Below are positions 51,898-62,492 of a stretch of 64,000 nucleotides of DNA, one piece after another (within the stretch, counting starts at the first letter, position 1; every line of letters starts with the position of its first letter). The position numbers and the translations under genes were made by a program. Origin of the DNA: Pseudomonas sp. PICF141 (lineage in GTDB: Bacteria; Pseudomonadota; Gammaproteobacteria; Pseudomonadales; Pseudomonadaceae); contig NZ_MUNM01000020.1 in the NCBI RefSeq assembly GCF_002286815.1, positions 1 through 64,000 on the forward strand, written 5' to 3'. A model generated the notes under the pieces. The model saw nothing but the letters and a program-made list of their open reading frames with translations. It was not told the origin of the DNA and did not search any database.

Positions 51898-53871
51898 ATG
51901 GCCGGGCTAATTCCCCAGAGCTTCATTGACGACCTTCTGAACCGCACCGACATCGTCGACGTGGTCAGCTCGCGCCTGCAAATGAAAAAAGCCGGCAAGA
52001 ACTACACGGCCTGCTGCCCGTTTCACAAAGAGAAAACCCCCTCCTTCAGCGTCAGCCCCGACAAACAGTTCTATTACTGTTTCGGCTGCGGCGCTGGCGG
52101 TAACGCCCTCGGCTTCATGATGGACCATGACAATCTGGATTTCGTCCAGGCTGTCGAAGAACTGGCCAAAGCCGCCGGCATGGAAATTCCCCGCGAAGAA
52201 AGCGGTCGGCCGCACAAACCGCGCCAGCCTACCGATTCGCCGCTGTACCCGCTGCTCACCGCCGCCGCCGACTTTTATCGTCAAGCCCTGAAGAGCCATC
52301 CGTTGCGCAAAGCCGCCGTGGATTATTTGAAGGGTCGCGGACTGACGGGCGAAATCGCCCGAGACTTCGGCCTCGGCTTCGCCCCGCCCGGCTGGGACAA
52401 TCTGTACAAGCACTTGAGCAGCGATACCCTGCAGCAAAAGGCCATGATCGATGCCGGCCTGCTGATCGAGAACGCCGAAACCGGCAAGCGCTATGATCGC
52501 TTCCGCGATCGAGTGATGTTCCCGATCCGCGACAGTCGCGGGCGCATTATTGCCTTCGGCGGCCGGGTACTGGGCGACGACAAGCCGAAATACCTGAACT
52601 CACCTGAAACTCCGGTATTCCATAAGGGCCAGGAACTCTATGGCCTTTATGAAGCACGCAAGAACAATCGCAACCTCGACGAAATCATCGTCGTTGAAGG
52701 CTACATGGACGTCATCGCCCTCGCCCAGCAAGGCCTGCGCAATGCCGTCGCAACACTGGGCACGGCCACCAGCGAAGAACACATGAAACGCCTGTTTCGC
52801 GTCGTGCCCAGCGTATTGTTCTGCTTTGATGGCGACCAGGCAGGCCGAAACGCCGCCTGGCGGGCACTGGAGGCAACTCTGTCATGCCTGCAAGACGGCC
52901 GTCGGGCGCGCTTTCTGTTCCTGCCTGAAGGCGAAGATCCGGATACCCTGATCCGATCTGAGGGCACTGACGCCTTCCGCGCACGGATCAATCAGCACGC
53001 CCAGCCGCTGGCCGATTACTTTTTTCAACAGCTGACCGAGGAATCGGACCCGCGCTCCCTGGAAGGCAAGGCCCACATGGCCACCCTCGCCGCGCCGCTG
53101 ATTGACAAAGTCCCGGGTGCCAACCTGCGTATCTTGATGCGCCAGCGCCTGAGCGAAATTACCGGGCTTAGCGGTGAAGCCGTGAGTCAACTGGTTCAAA
53201 GTACGCCTCATCCTCAGGAAGCGCCCCCCGCTTATGATCCAGGCATCGATTACGATGCCATGCCGGATTACAGCGACTACCATCAGCCGCAGGCACAAGA
53301 GATGTACGCGCCGCAGCAGGAATGGACGCCGAAGAAACCTGGCGCAAGCGGCAAGAAATGGGACAAGAAGCCGTGGGACAAGAATGGCAAACGGGGTGGT
53401 GATCGCGATCAACCGCGCGCACCACGGATTCCGGCCGCTGTAGAGCCGCCCACCCTGGCCGCCTTGCGTACGCTGCTGCATCACCCGCAACTGGCTGAGA
53501 AAGTCGAGGATGCCGGGCACTTCGCCGCCGAGGACCATACCAACACGCAACTGTTGGTCGCGCTGCTCGAAGCCGTGCAGAAGAATCCCAAGCTAAACTC
53601 ATTTCAATTGATTGCTCGCTGGCACGGCACCGAACAAGGCCGACTGCTAAAAGCGCTGGCAGAGAAGGAATGGCTGATTGATGGAGATAACCTTGAACAA
53701 CAGTTTTTCGACACCATAACTAGTTTGTCAGCACGCCAACGCGAGCGAAACCTGGAACAACTTCTTCGAAAAGCACGTCAAAGTGAATTGAATACCGAAG
53801 AGAAAAACCAACTGCGCGACCTTTTAAGTCGCAATGTTTCCGCATCAAACCCGACCTCAACTGGCGCGTGA
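51898..53871 (+). CDS. dnaG: DNA primase
   Basis: Makes RNA primers at the replication fork. The 657-residue protein has the N-terminal CHC2 zinc ribbon (CCPFHKEKTPSFSV and QFYYCFGCGAGGNALGF within residues 38-80). The TOPRIM catalytic core has EIIVVEGYMDVIALAQQG near residue 263 and FCFDGDQAGRNAAW near 305. A charged low-complexity linker (about 430-515) precedes the C-terminal DnaB-binding domain. Located between rpsU and rpoD. Confidence 0.97.
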   Translation: MAGLIPQSFIDDLLNRTDIVDVVSSRLQMKKAGKNYTACCPFHKEKTPSFSVSPDKQFYYCFGCGAGGNALGFMMDHDNLDFVQAVEELAKAAGMEIPREESGRPHKPRQPTDSPLYPLLTAAADFYRQALKSHPLRKAAVDYLKGRGLTGEIARDFGLGFAPPGWDNLYKHLSSDTLQQKAMIDAGLLIENAETGKRYDRFRDRVMFPIRDSRGRIIAFGGRVLGDDKPKYLNSPETPVFHKGQELYGLYEARKNNRNLDEIIVVEGYMDVIALAQQGLRNAVATLGTATSEEHMKRLFRVVPSVLFCFDGDQAGRNAAWRALEATLSCLQDGRRARFLFLPEGEDPDTLIRSEGTDAFRARINQHAQPLADYFFQQLTEESDPRSLEGKAHMATLAAPLIDKVPGANLRILMRQRLSEITGLSGEAVSQLVQSTPHPQEAPPAYDPGIDYDAMPDYSDYHQPQAQEMYAPQQEWTPKKPGASGKKWDKKPWDKNGKRGGDRDQPRAPRIPAAVEPPTLAALRTLLHHPQLAEKVEDAGHFAAEDHTNTQLLVALLEAVQKNPKLNSFQLIARWHGTEQGRLLKALAEKEWLIDGDNLEQQFFDTITSLSARQRERNLEQLLRKARQSELNTEEKNQLRDLLSRNVSASNPTSTGA

Positions 53872-53885
53872 GGTCATAGCTCAGG

Positions 53886-53891
53886 TATAAT
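53886..53891 (+). promoter_or_regulatory. Candidate -10 element of an rpoD promoter
   Basis: A perfect TATAAT 48 bases before the rpoD start, in the 67-base dnaG-rpoD gap. No good -35 is visible at 16-18 bases. A separate rpoD promoter near dnaG is known in other bacteria (heat-shock type in E. coli), so this is only a suggestion. Confidence 0.35.
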
Positions 53892-53938
53892 CCTCGGCTT
53901 GTTTTTTGCCCGCCAAGACCTTCAGTGGATAGGGTGTT

Positions 53939-55786
<1,848 letters not shown>

Positions 55787-55790
55787 TCAC

Positions 55791-55818
55791 AAAACCCCCG
55801 GCCCTGGCCGGGGGTTTT
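55791..55818 (+). terminator. rpoD terminator
   Basis: Hairpin AAAACCCCCGGC / GCCGGGGGTTTT with a CCTG loop, beginning five bases after the rpoD stop. Confidence 0.92.
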
Positions 55819-55909
55819 GCTTTATGCAGATTAAATGCCCCGTACATCCCCCCCCGCCGCATAGCCCGTCTACACTCGAAGCATTCCCCCAAGCCGTAAC
55901 GAGACCGTT

Positions 55910-58900
55910 ATGCCCAGATGGCCGACCGTGCTTTTTTTGCTGTCGCTAATGACCTGGACCGCAACGGCTGGCGCGTTGACTCTGACCGACGAAGAACGTA
56001 GCTGGCTAACGGCTCACCCGGAATTGCGCCTGGGCGTGGACGCGTCCTGGCCGCCGTTTGAGTTTCGCGACGAGCACGGGCGTTATCAGGGCCTGGCAGC
56101 GGACTACATCAACGTCATCCGTCAACGGCTGGGCACCAAACTTACGCCCATCGAGCCGGTCAGCTGGACTGAAGTCTTGCAGCAGGCCAAACAAGGCAAG
56201 CTAGACATCTTGCCGGGCATCATGTCGACCCCCGAGCGTCAGACGTATCTGTCGTTCACCCGCCCCTATCTCGACTTTCCGATTGTCATTCTGGCTCATG
56301 TCGGAGGCCCCCAACCGCGCAAACTCGAAGACCTGTACGGCCTGAAGATCGCCGTGGTGGAAAACTACGCCCCCCATGAACTGTTGCGCACCCGCCATCC
56401 CGACCTGAATCTGGTGGCGATGCCCAATGTCAGCTCGGCGCTGCAAGCGCTTGCCACCGACGCTGTGGACGCCGTAGTAGGCGATCTTGCCTCCAGTGTC
56501 TGGAGCCTGCGCCAGCTCAAGCTCGACGGCCTCTACGTCAGCGGTGAAACGCCCTATCGCTACCAGTTGGCGATGGCCGTGCCACCGAACAACAAGCTGT
56601 TGGTCAGCATCCTGGACAAAGTCCTGGCTGACATGACTCCAAGTGAAATCAGTGCCATCCAGGAACATTGGGTCGGTAACGTCCTGGATCATCGGACCAT
56701 CTGGCTCGACGTGCTGACTTACGGCCTGCCTGGATTGCTGCTTCTGATGATCGTGCTGGCGGTGGTTATCCGGATCAATCGCCGGCTCAGCTCGGAAATT
56801 GCCCGTCGGGTCGCTCTGGAACAGGAGCTGCGCAGCAGCGAATACCATTATCGCGGGCTGGTGGAGAGTCTTTCGGCCATCGCCTGGGAAGCCCGGATCA
56901 GCGATTACACCTACAGCTACGTCTCACCCCATGCAGAGGAACTCCTTGGTTACCCCCTGTCCCACTGGCTGATTCCAGGCTTCTGGCGCAACATCATCCA
57001 CCCGGCGGATCTGACCCGCGCCCAAACCTTTTGCGACCGTGAAGTAGCCGCCGGGCGCGATCACAGCGTCGATTACCGGGTCATCACCGCCGACGGCCGC
57101 TGCCTGTGGGTCCGCGATATCGTCAGCCTGATCGAGCATGCCCATGAACCAGTACTGCGCGGGCTGATGATCGACATCAGCGAAGCCAAGCGCACCGAAG
57201 AGGCATTGCGCCTGTCGGAACAGAAGTTTGCTTCAGTGTTCCAGCAATGCCCGGATATTCTGGTGATTGCGCGGCTTTCCGACGGTTGCCTGCTGGAAGT
57301 CAATGAAGCGTTCGAAGAACAGATCGGTCTCAAGGCCGAAGACGTCGTCGGCCAGACCGCCACCGACCTGAACATCTGGGGCGTTCCCGGCGTGGGGCCA
57401 GGTTTGTTGCAGCGTTTGCAGGCTGGCAGCATCCGCAACCTGGAGATGCCCTTTCGCCGCAGCAATGGTCAGATGTTTACCGGCCTGATTTCCGCCGAGC
57501 CCTTCGATCTCGATACGACCCCGGCCCTGGTGGTCGTCGTGCGGGACATCAGCCAGCTCAAGGAAACCCAGCAACAACTGCAAACCTCCGAAGAAAAATT
57601 CGCCAAGGCCTTTCATGCCTCCCCCGATGGCTTGCTGCTGTCCCGGCAGAGCGATGGTTTGTTATTGGAGGTCAACGAAGGTTTCAGCCGTATTACCGGT
57701 TTCAACAGCGCGATGTCCGTGGATCGGTCAGCCCTGGACCTGGGGATCTGGGTCAACCTCAACGAACGAAAACAGATGCTCGAGCTGTTGCACCGGGACG
57801 GTTTCGTGCGCGACTTCAGTTGCCACATCCGCCGCAAAGACGGGCAGATCAGGCTCTGTGAGGTTTCCAGCCGGCCGTTACCCATCGGCGATGAAGACTG
57901 CATGTTGACCATTGCCCGGGACATTACCGAGCGGCATCTGATGCAGGAGAAACTGCAACAGGCCGCCACGGTGTTCGAGAGCACTGCCGAGGGTGTCCTG
58001 ATCACCGACACCCAGCAGCACATCAGCGCGGTCAATCGTGCTTTTACCGAAATTACCGGTTACAGCGAGAGCGAAGCGCTGGGCCATACCCCTCGCCTGC
58101 TTGCCTCGGGGCTGCATGACAGCGCCTTTTATGCGGCGATGTGGCATCAATTGACCGCCGATGGTCATTGGCAGGGCGAGATTTCCAACCGACGCAAGAA
58201 TGGCGAGCTTTACCCGAGCTGGCTGACGATCAATGCAGTGCGCAACCGAGACAAATTCATCACCCACTTTGTTGCGGTGTTTGCAGACATTTCCAGCCTC
58301 AAGCACGCTCAGGCCAAACTCGACTACCAGGCGCACCACGACCCGCTGACCGGCCTGCCCAACCGCACCTTGTTCGAAAGTCGGCTGCTGACTGCACTGA
58401 ACAGCCAGCAGGAAAACGGCGGCCAAGGCGCCGTGCTGTTCCTCGACCTGGACCGCTTCAAGCACATCAACGACAGCCTCGGCCACCCGGTCGGCGACTT
58501 GTTGCTCAAAGGCATCGCCGTGCGCCTCAAGGAGCAGCTGCGCGATATCGATACCGTGGCGCGGCTCGGTGGCGACGAATTCATCATCCTGCTCCCGGGC
58601 CTGCAACAGTCCAGCGATGCCGACAACATTGCCACCAAGCTGCTGAACTGCTTCTCCGCCCCTTTCCAGGCCGGCGAACACGAGTTTTTCATCAGCGCCA
58701 GCATTGGCACCAGCCTGTATCCCAAAGACGGCTGCGACGTCGCGACGCTGGTCAAGAACGCCGATGCCGCGATGTACCGCTCCAAGGCCAAGGGTCGTAA
58801 CCGGGTTGAAAGCTACACCCGCGACCTCACCGCCCAAGCCAGCGAGCGCGTGGCGCTGGAACATGAACTGCGGCGTGCCATCGAGCGCAATGAGCTGTTG

Positions 58901-59656
58901 TTGTACTACCAGCCTAAAATCAGTCTGGATGACCATCGAGTGGTCGGTGCTGAAGCGCTGATCCGCTGGCGTCATCCCACCTTTGGCGATGTCCCTCCCG
59001 AGCACTTCATTCCCCTCGCCGAAGAAAACGGCATGATCCTGCAAATCGGCGATTGGGTGCTGGAGACCGCCTGCCGACAGATGTACGAGTGGAGTCAGGT
59101 CTATGAGTGCCTGGGCCCACTCTCCGTCAATCTCGCGGGCGCGCAATTGCGCCAGCCGAACCTGCTTGGCCGGATCGAACAATTGCTCAAAGACAACCAC
59201 CTCAATCCCGGCTTCCTGCAACTGGAAATCACTGAAAACTTCATCATGAGCCAGGCCGAAGAGGCGCTGGCGGTGCTGCATCAACTCAAACGCCTGGGTG
59301 TGCAACTGGCAATCGATGATTTCGGCACTGGCTATTCGTCCCTGAGCTACCTCAAACGCCTGCCGCTGGACATCCTCAAGATCGACCAATCCTTCGTCCG
59401 CGGCCTGCCGGACGACCCACACGACGCGGCCATTGTTCGCGCAATCATCGCCTTGGGCCGCAGCATGCAATTCACCGTCATCGCCGAAGGTGTCGAAACC
59501 CAGGCGCAGCAGCAATTTCTCACCGCCGAAGGCTGCGAACAGATCCAGGGTTACATCGTCAGCGTGCCACTTCCCCCCGAGGAATTTGCTGCGACGTTTC
59601 TTCGTACAGCCATATTGGATTTTTCGGATAGCACAGCCGAGAAACCATCGCTATAA
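55910..59656 (+). CDS. rmcA: Dual GGDEF-EAL cyclic-di-GMP enzyme with periplasmic sensor (RmcA ortholog)
   Basis: Inner-membrane regulator of c-di-GMP, 1248 residues. It has a signal/anchor (1-22), a periplasmic SBP_bac_3 domain (about 35-255, LRLGVDASWPPFEF), one helix (about 264-292) and four PAS domains (starting near 310, 438, 562 and 682). The GGDEF domain has an intact RLGGDEF near residue 887 and an RDID inhibitory site five residues before it. The EAL domain has GAEALIRW near 1013, LEITENFIMSQ and IDDFGTGYSSLSYLKRLPLD. Both catalytic domains look intact. Position next to rpoD, length and architecture match PAO1 PA0575 (RmcA), a redox/phenazine- and arginine-responsive phosphodiesterase. 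Confidence 0.93.
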   Translation: MPRWPTVLFLLSLMTWTATAGALTLTDEERSWLTAHPELRLGVDASWPPFEFRDEHGRYQGLAADYINVIRQRLGTKLTPIEPVSWTEVLQQAKQGKLDILPGIMSTPERQTYLSFTRPYLDFPIVILAHVGGPQPRKLEDLYGLKIAVVENYAPHELLRTRHPDLNLVAMPNVSSALQALATDAVDAVVGDLASSVWSLRQLKLDGLYVSGETPYRYQLAMAVPPNNKLLVSILDKVLADMTPSEISAIQEHWVGNVLDHRTIWLDVLTYGLPGLLLLMIVLAVVIRINRRLSSEIARRVALEQELRSSEYHYRGLVESLSAIAWEARISDYTYSYVSPHAEELLGYPLSHWLIPGFWRNIIHPADLTRAQTFCDREVAAGRDHSVDYRVITADGRCLWVRDIVSLIEHAHEPVLRGLMIDISEAKRTEEALRLSEQKFASVFQQCPDILVIARLSDGCLLEVNEAFEEQIGLKAEDVVGQTATDLNIWGVPGVGPGLLQRLQAGSIRNLEMPFRRSNGQMFTGLISAEPFDLDTTPALVVVVRDISQLKETQQQLQTSEEKFAKAFHASPDGLLLSRQSDGLLLEVNEGFSRITGFNSAMSVDRSALDLGIWVNLNERKQMLELLHRDGFVRDFSCHIRRKDGQIRLCEVSSRPLPIGDEDCMLTIARDITERHLMQEKLQQAATVFESTAEGVLITDTQQHISAVNRAFTEITGYSESEALGHTPRLLASGLHDSAFYAAMWHQLTADGHWQGEISNRRKNGELYPSWLTINAVRNRDKFITHFVAVFADISSLKHAQAKLDYQAHHDPLTGLPNRTLFESRLLTALNSQQENGGQGAVLFLDLDRFKHINDSLGHPVGDLLLKGIAVRLKEQLRDIDTVARLGGDEFIILLPGLQQSSDADNIATKLLNCFSAPFQAGEHEFFISASIGTSLYPKDGCDVATLVKNADAAMYRSKAKGRNRVESYTRDLTAQASERVALEHELRRAIERNELLLYYQPKISLDDHRVVGAEALIRWRHPTFGDVPPEHFIPLAEENGMILQIGDWVLETACRQMYEWSQVYECLGPLSVNLAGAQLRQPNLLGRIEQLLKDNHLNPGFLQLEITENFIMSQAEEALAVLHQLKRLGVQLAIDDFGTGYSSLSYLKRLPLDILKIDQSFVRGLPDDPHDAAIVRAIIALGRSMQFTVIAEGVETQAQQQFLTAEGCEQIQGYIVSVPLPPEEFAATFLRTAILDFSDSTAEKPSL

Positions 59657-59657
59657 T
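59652..59657 (+). promoter_or_regulatory. -10 element of the tRNA-Ile(CAU) gene
   Basis: A perfect TATAAT that contains the TAA stop codon of rmcA (59654-59656). The tRNA begins 14 bases later, and a GC-rich discriminator (CCGCGG) follows. No good -35 is seen, so the call rests on the -10 and spacing. Confidence 0.5.
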
Positions 59658-59671
59658 CCGCGGCCTACTGA

Positions 59672-59748
<77 letters not shown>

Positions 59749-59751
59749 AAC

Positions 59752-59780
59752 AAAAAAGCCGCGTAAATACGCGGCTTTTT
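59752..59780 (+). terminator. Terminator behind the tRNA
   Basis: Hairpin AAAAAGCCGCGT with ACGCGGCTTTTT and an AAAT loop, four bases after the CCA end. Confidence 0.9.
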
Positions 59781-59953
59781 CGTGCCTGACGTGTAGGTTT
59801 GTTTTGCTGAAGGTGTCGCAATATCGGATGACGCCCGCAGACCTTGTAGGCAAACTCCGATAATTGCGTAATGGGTGCGTTTAGGCGCTTTTCCGCCTTG
59901 TTGGGCTTTTCTTCAACGGGATACTCTCCGGACGTCGCTGCATATGCAGTGAT

Positions 59954-60158
59954 CGGGTGTGGTAACCCGGCGGCTAAGCGCAACAGCGTCCCCAATCACG
60001 ACTTCAGGCGTTTTCTACACCTGCAATCCTGTGTTATGGCGGCTGTGCGTGGGAGACCTTCGGGTCTGCCGGTTCCTTGGCTCCCGGTTTACCACCCTGC
60101 GTACAGCTGCCACCCATTCGTGTGGTAACGAATGCGGCAGCTCCTCGAGTTAAGGAGC
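59954..60158 (+). ncRNA. Structured 5' leader with Shine-Dalgarno sequestration upstream of a DUF3077-like gene
   Basis: Read directly: hairpin 1 CGGGT-GTGGTA-ACCCG (59954-59969). A small hairpin CAGGCGT/ACACCTG lies at 60005-60023. A 13-pair helix joins 60038-60050 to 60099-60111 and encloses GGGAG/CTCCC (60051-60055, 60081-60085) and a CUUCGG tetraloop. Hairpin 2 GCTGCC...GGCAGC (60106-60141) has CATTCGT-GTGGTA-ACGAATG at its tip. A hairpin GCTCCT/AGGAGC (60140-60158) hides the ribosome site of the ATG at 60165. Both tip loops are GTGGTA, and TACCAC (60090-60095) is complementary to them. Helices sharing 60106-60111 and 60140-60141 exclude each other. Similar leaders occur, to my recollection, before other small Pseudomonas genes. 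The ligand is unknown. Confidence 0.65.
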
Positions 60159-60164
60159 GAAACA

Positions 60165-60470
60165 ATGAGCAAAGCAATTCCGTCCGCATAAGAACTAAAA
60201 ACCATCGGTTTCACGCCCTTCATCTATTGCTCGGATCAGCCACTGTTCCACGTCAGCGCTGGCGTCCCCATCCTCGACGCATTGACTCAGGCCTCCGATC
60301 TGCTGTTCCTCGCCAAATCATTTGCCGAGGACGCAGCCTACGCAAAAGACACCGACCGCCACGCCTGGGCCGCGCACTATCTGACGGCGATGAGCAAAGC
60401 GGTGATTGATGATGTGGTAAAGGTACTTACGCCGCGACCGGCTCGGACCAAAGACGAATCCGATGCTTAG
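60165..60470 (+). pseudogene. DUF3077-like gene interrupted by one in-frame stop
   Basis: ATG at 60165 with AAGGAG seven bases upstream. Codon 9 is TAA (60189-60191). The same frame then stays open for 92 codons to a TAG at 60468-60470. The translated body contains QPLFHVSAGVPILDALTQAS and DLLFLAKSFAEDAAYAKDTD, the pattern I recognise as DUF3077. A single C-to-T change (CAA to TAA) would explain it. Either the gene is dead or expressed from a later start, or the base is a sequencing error. A TTG at 60282 opens the only longer remaining piece. The function of the family is unknown. Confidence 0.7.
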
Positions 60471-60482
60471 TCGGACCAATCA

Positions 60483-60507
60483 GAAAGCCACGCAATGCGT
60501 GGCTTTC
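60483..60507 (+). terminator. Hairpin terminator behind the DUF3077-like gene
   Basis: GAAAGCCACGC / GCGTGGCTTTC with an AAT loop, 13 bases past the TAG. The T-run is short, so it may act on either strand. Confidence 0.7.
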
Positions 60508-60715
60508 ACCTGAAAAAGATCAGTTCCCCGCCAACAAGAGCATCGAGATCACTCATGCAAAACCAGGTACATCCGCCTATCGAGCCTTCAGCAAAAAACT
60601 TGCAAACCAATGCGGTTGTACCTAGTCTTGCCCGCAACACACCCGCCATGCCTATGGTTGCTTCGGCAGCTAAGCACAAATTGCGCGGGTTTTTTTTGCC
60701 TGGAGCTTTTAGGGC

Positions 60716-61369
60716 ATGAGAGTTTTCCATAAGCCCGTCATCGATATCACCGCACAGATCGAATTGCTCAAGCAGCGTGGGTTGCATATTCAGGATGACA
60801 CACGGGCTCGCCACTTTTTACAGGCAGTGAGTTTCTTCCGCCTAACCCCCTACATGCGAACTTTCCAGCAAGCGGAGGACGAAGACCACCCCTTCCGCAA
60901 AGGCGCTGGGTTTCGTGACCTGACCACGCTTTATGATTTCGACCGCCACCTGCGCCTACTTGTCATGGATGCCATCGAACGCGTCGAGGTTGCAGTTCGC
61001 TCTCTGATCAGCAATCACATGGGACCGAATCATGGTGGGCACTGGTACATGGAGGCGCGGTTGTTTCAGCACTCCTACGACCATGCTCGATTGCTGGAAA
61101 CCATCCGTACCAAGCAAAATGCTGCTAGACGCGACTACGAAAAAGTTTACGACTTGCCCCATGCGCCCAGCGGCCACCTGGATACTTACTCCCAAACACT
61201 CAACGCTGGTATCGCCCGCACGGGCACCAGCCCTTCAAGCACTTCACCCGTCAACACAACCTCATACGTATCCGCCCCCCTACCCCACTGCTCCACAATG
61301 ACCATGCGCTCTACCAGAACCCCTGCCAATCCAGTAATCGTATCGGCCAATGCCTCTACGATTTTTTGA
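60716..61369 (+). pseudogene. Abi_2-family (AbiD/AbiF-like) abortive infection gene, 3' truncated
   Basis: The first ~150 residues match the Abi_2 family, whose members include phage abortive-infection proteins: a short N-terminal helix (HKPVIDITAQIELLKQRGLH), FLQAVSFFRLTPYMRTFQ and LYDFDRHLRLLVMDAIERVEVAVRSLI. Family proteins usually run to about 300 residues. Here similarity stops near residue 150 (about 61165) and the frame continues as Ser/Thr/Pro-rich sequence antisense to the convergent M41-like gene, so the 3' half appears lost. The ATG at 60716 has GGAG ten bases upstream. Whether the stub is expressed is unknown. Confidence 0.7.
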
Positions 61370-61830
61370 GTCCGCAACCACAAGCGATCATTAATCTCTG
61401 TCAGCTCAGCAATGACGCTGTCAGACGACGCTGGGTCCGTATCGGGGTAGGAGATATTTCGAAGCAAATACCGAAGCTCTCTTATTTTCGCGTAGTCCTG
61501 TTCCGCTCCAAACTCTCCTTTCAGGATGGCTGCCGCTTTCGACTTATCGACGCGTTTTTCGGGCGAATGCTTTGCAGGTAATGTCTGCGCCATGGAGCCG
61601 GCGAAGAGGACCATTATCCGAGCCTCCAAATGTTCCTTCATGCCGTCGATCGACGAAATTGACCGCGTCAAGGTAATGGAGGCCCCTCCATGGTGCGTTA
61701 GGCCCATGGTCACTTTCAGGGTCACATCACCCGTTTCAAAGCCCAGGGCTCGGGCGACTACGTAGTGCCCCATTTCGTGATTCGCAATCTGCAGTGCATA
61801 GTCTCGCAGAGCCGCTGGCATGCTCTTCAT
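61186..61830 (-). CDS. Stand-alone M41-like zinc metallopeptidase
   Basis: A 214-residue protein. The zinc-binding HEXXH is in QIANHEMGHYVVARALGF near residue 19, and VTMGLTHHGGASITLTRS and ARIMVLFAGSMAQTL follow. The pattern resembles the FtsH peptidase domain (HEAGH plus a later GGRAAE-like segment). No AAA+ ATPase domain is present and no signal peptide or membrane segment is seen, so this is a free protease domain. GAGGGG precedes the ATG at 61830. Its stop lies at the point where the convergent Abi_2 gene loses similarity, marking a junction. The function is unknown. Confidence 0.72.
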   Translation of the reverse strand: MKSMPAALRDYALQIANHEMGHYVVARALGFETGDVTLKVTMGLTHHGGASITLTRSISSIDGMKEHLEARIMVLFAGSMAQTLPAKHSPEKRVDKSKAAAILKGEFGAEQDYAKIRELRYLLRNISYPDTDPASSDSVIAELTEINDRLWLRTQKIVEALADTITGLAGVLVERMVIVEQWGRGADTYEVVLTGEVLEGLVPVRAIPALSVWE

Positions 61831-61967
61831 TTCGATCCCCTCGCTTCATAGCCCTTGGTTGCGCATTCGACTACGAGTGACAATTTGTGTCCATCCAATT
61901 AACCCGCTGAGGGCATGGAGTGCCTGTAACATGCCTGCCCATTGCTCTATACCGCTGGAGATGCCCT

Positions 61968-62429
61968 TTGCCTGACACCCGCCCGCCCGTCCTTGACGAA
62001 ATCGACCGCCAATTGATCGCGGCCTTGCAGATTAATGCCCGCGAAAGCGTGGCCATGCTCGCCCGTCAACTGGGCATCGCCCGCACCACCGTCACGTCGC
62101 GCCTGGCGCGGCTGGAAAAGGCCAAGGTGATCACCGGTTACGGTGTGCGCCTGGGACAGCGCGTGGTGGATGGCGGATTGCAGGCATACGTCGGGATCAC
62201 GGTGCAACCACGGTCCGGCAAGGAAGTGTTGCGTCGTCTTAGCGCCATGGCGCAGGTGCAGCAGTTGTGTGCGGTGAGTGGCGAATTCGATTACGTGGCG
62301 TGGTTGCGCACCGATTCGCCGGAGCAGCTGGATCAGTTGCTGGATCAGATTGGCAGTGTGGATGGGGTGGAGAAGACGACGACTTCGATCATCTTGAGCA
62401 GCAAGATTGATCGGGGGCAGCCGGTTTGA
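61968..62429 (+). CDS. Lrp/AsnC family transcriptional regulator
   Basis: A 153-residue regulator. The N-terminal helix-turn-helix is RESVAMLARQLGIARTTVTSRLARLEKAKVI, and the C-terminal RAM ligand domain contains CAVSGEFDYVAWLRTDSPEQLDQLL. The start is a TTG at 61968 with GGAG seven bases upstream, giving PDTRPPVLDEIDRQL as the N-terminus. An upstream ATG at 61920 is less likely. It is encoded just ahead of davB on the same strand, so it is a candidate sensor of lysine or another amino acid. Confidence 0.87.
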   Translation: MPDTRPPVLDEIDRQLIAALQINARESVAMLARQLGIARTTVTSRLARLEKAKVITGYGVRLGQRVVDGGLQAYVGITVQPRSGKEVLRRLSAMAQVQQLCAVSGEFDYVAWLRTDSPEQLDQLLDQIGSVDGVEKTTTSIILSSKIDRGQPV

Positions 62430-62466
62430 GTTTCTGCCGGTAGGTCTTCGGTGTCTGGGTGGGCCT

Positions 62467-62492
62467 CTTCGCGGGCAAGCCTCGCTCCTACA
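62467..62492. repeat. Single REP sequence
   Basis: One REP core (cttcgcgggcaagcctcgct) between the Lrp-type regulator gene and davB, with no nearby inverted partner. Confidence 0.75.

Noticed and set aside
59871..60128. 85-codon ORF over the structured leader behind the tRNA
   Set aside because: It has no ribosome site and the region is explained by strong RNA helices and the leader of the next gene. Similar ORFs annotated in other genomes probably reflect the same non-coding element.
60495..60719. 74-codon ORF between the DUF3077-like and Abi_2 genes
   Set aside because: It starts in the hairpin terminator, lacks a ribosome site and shows no conserved features.
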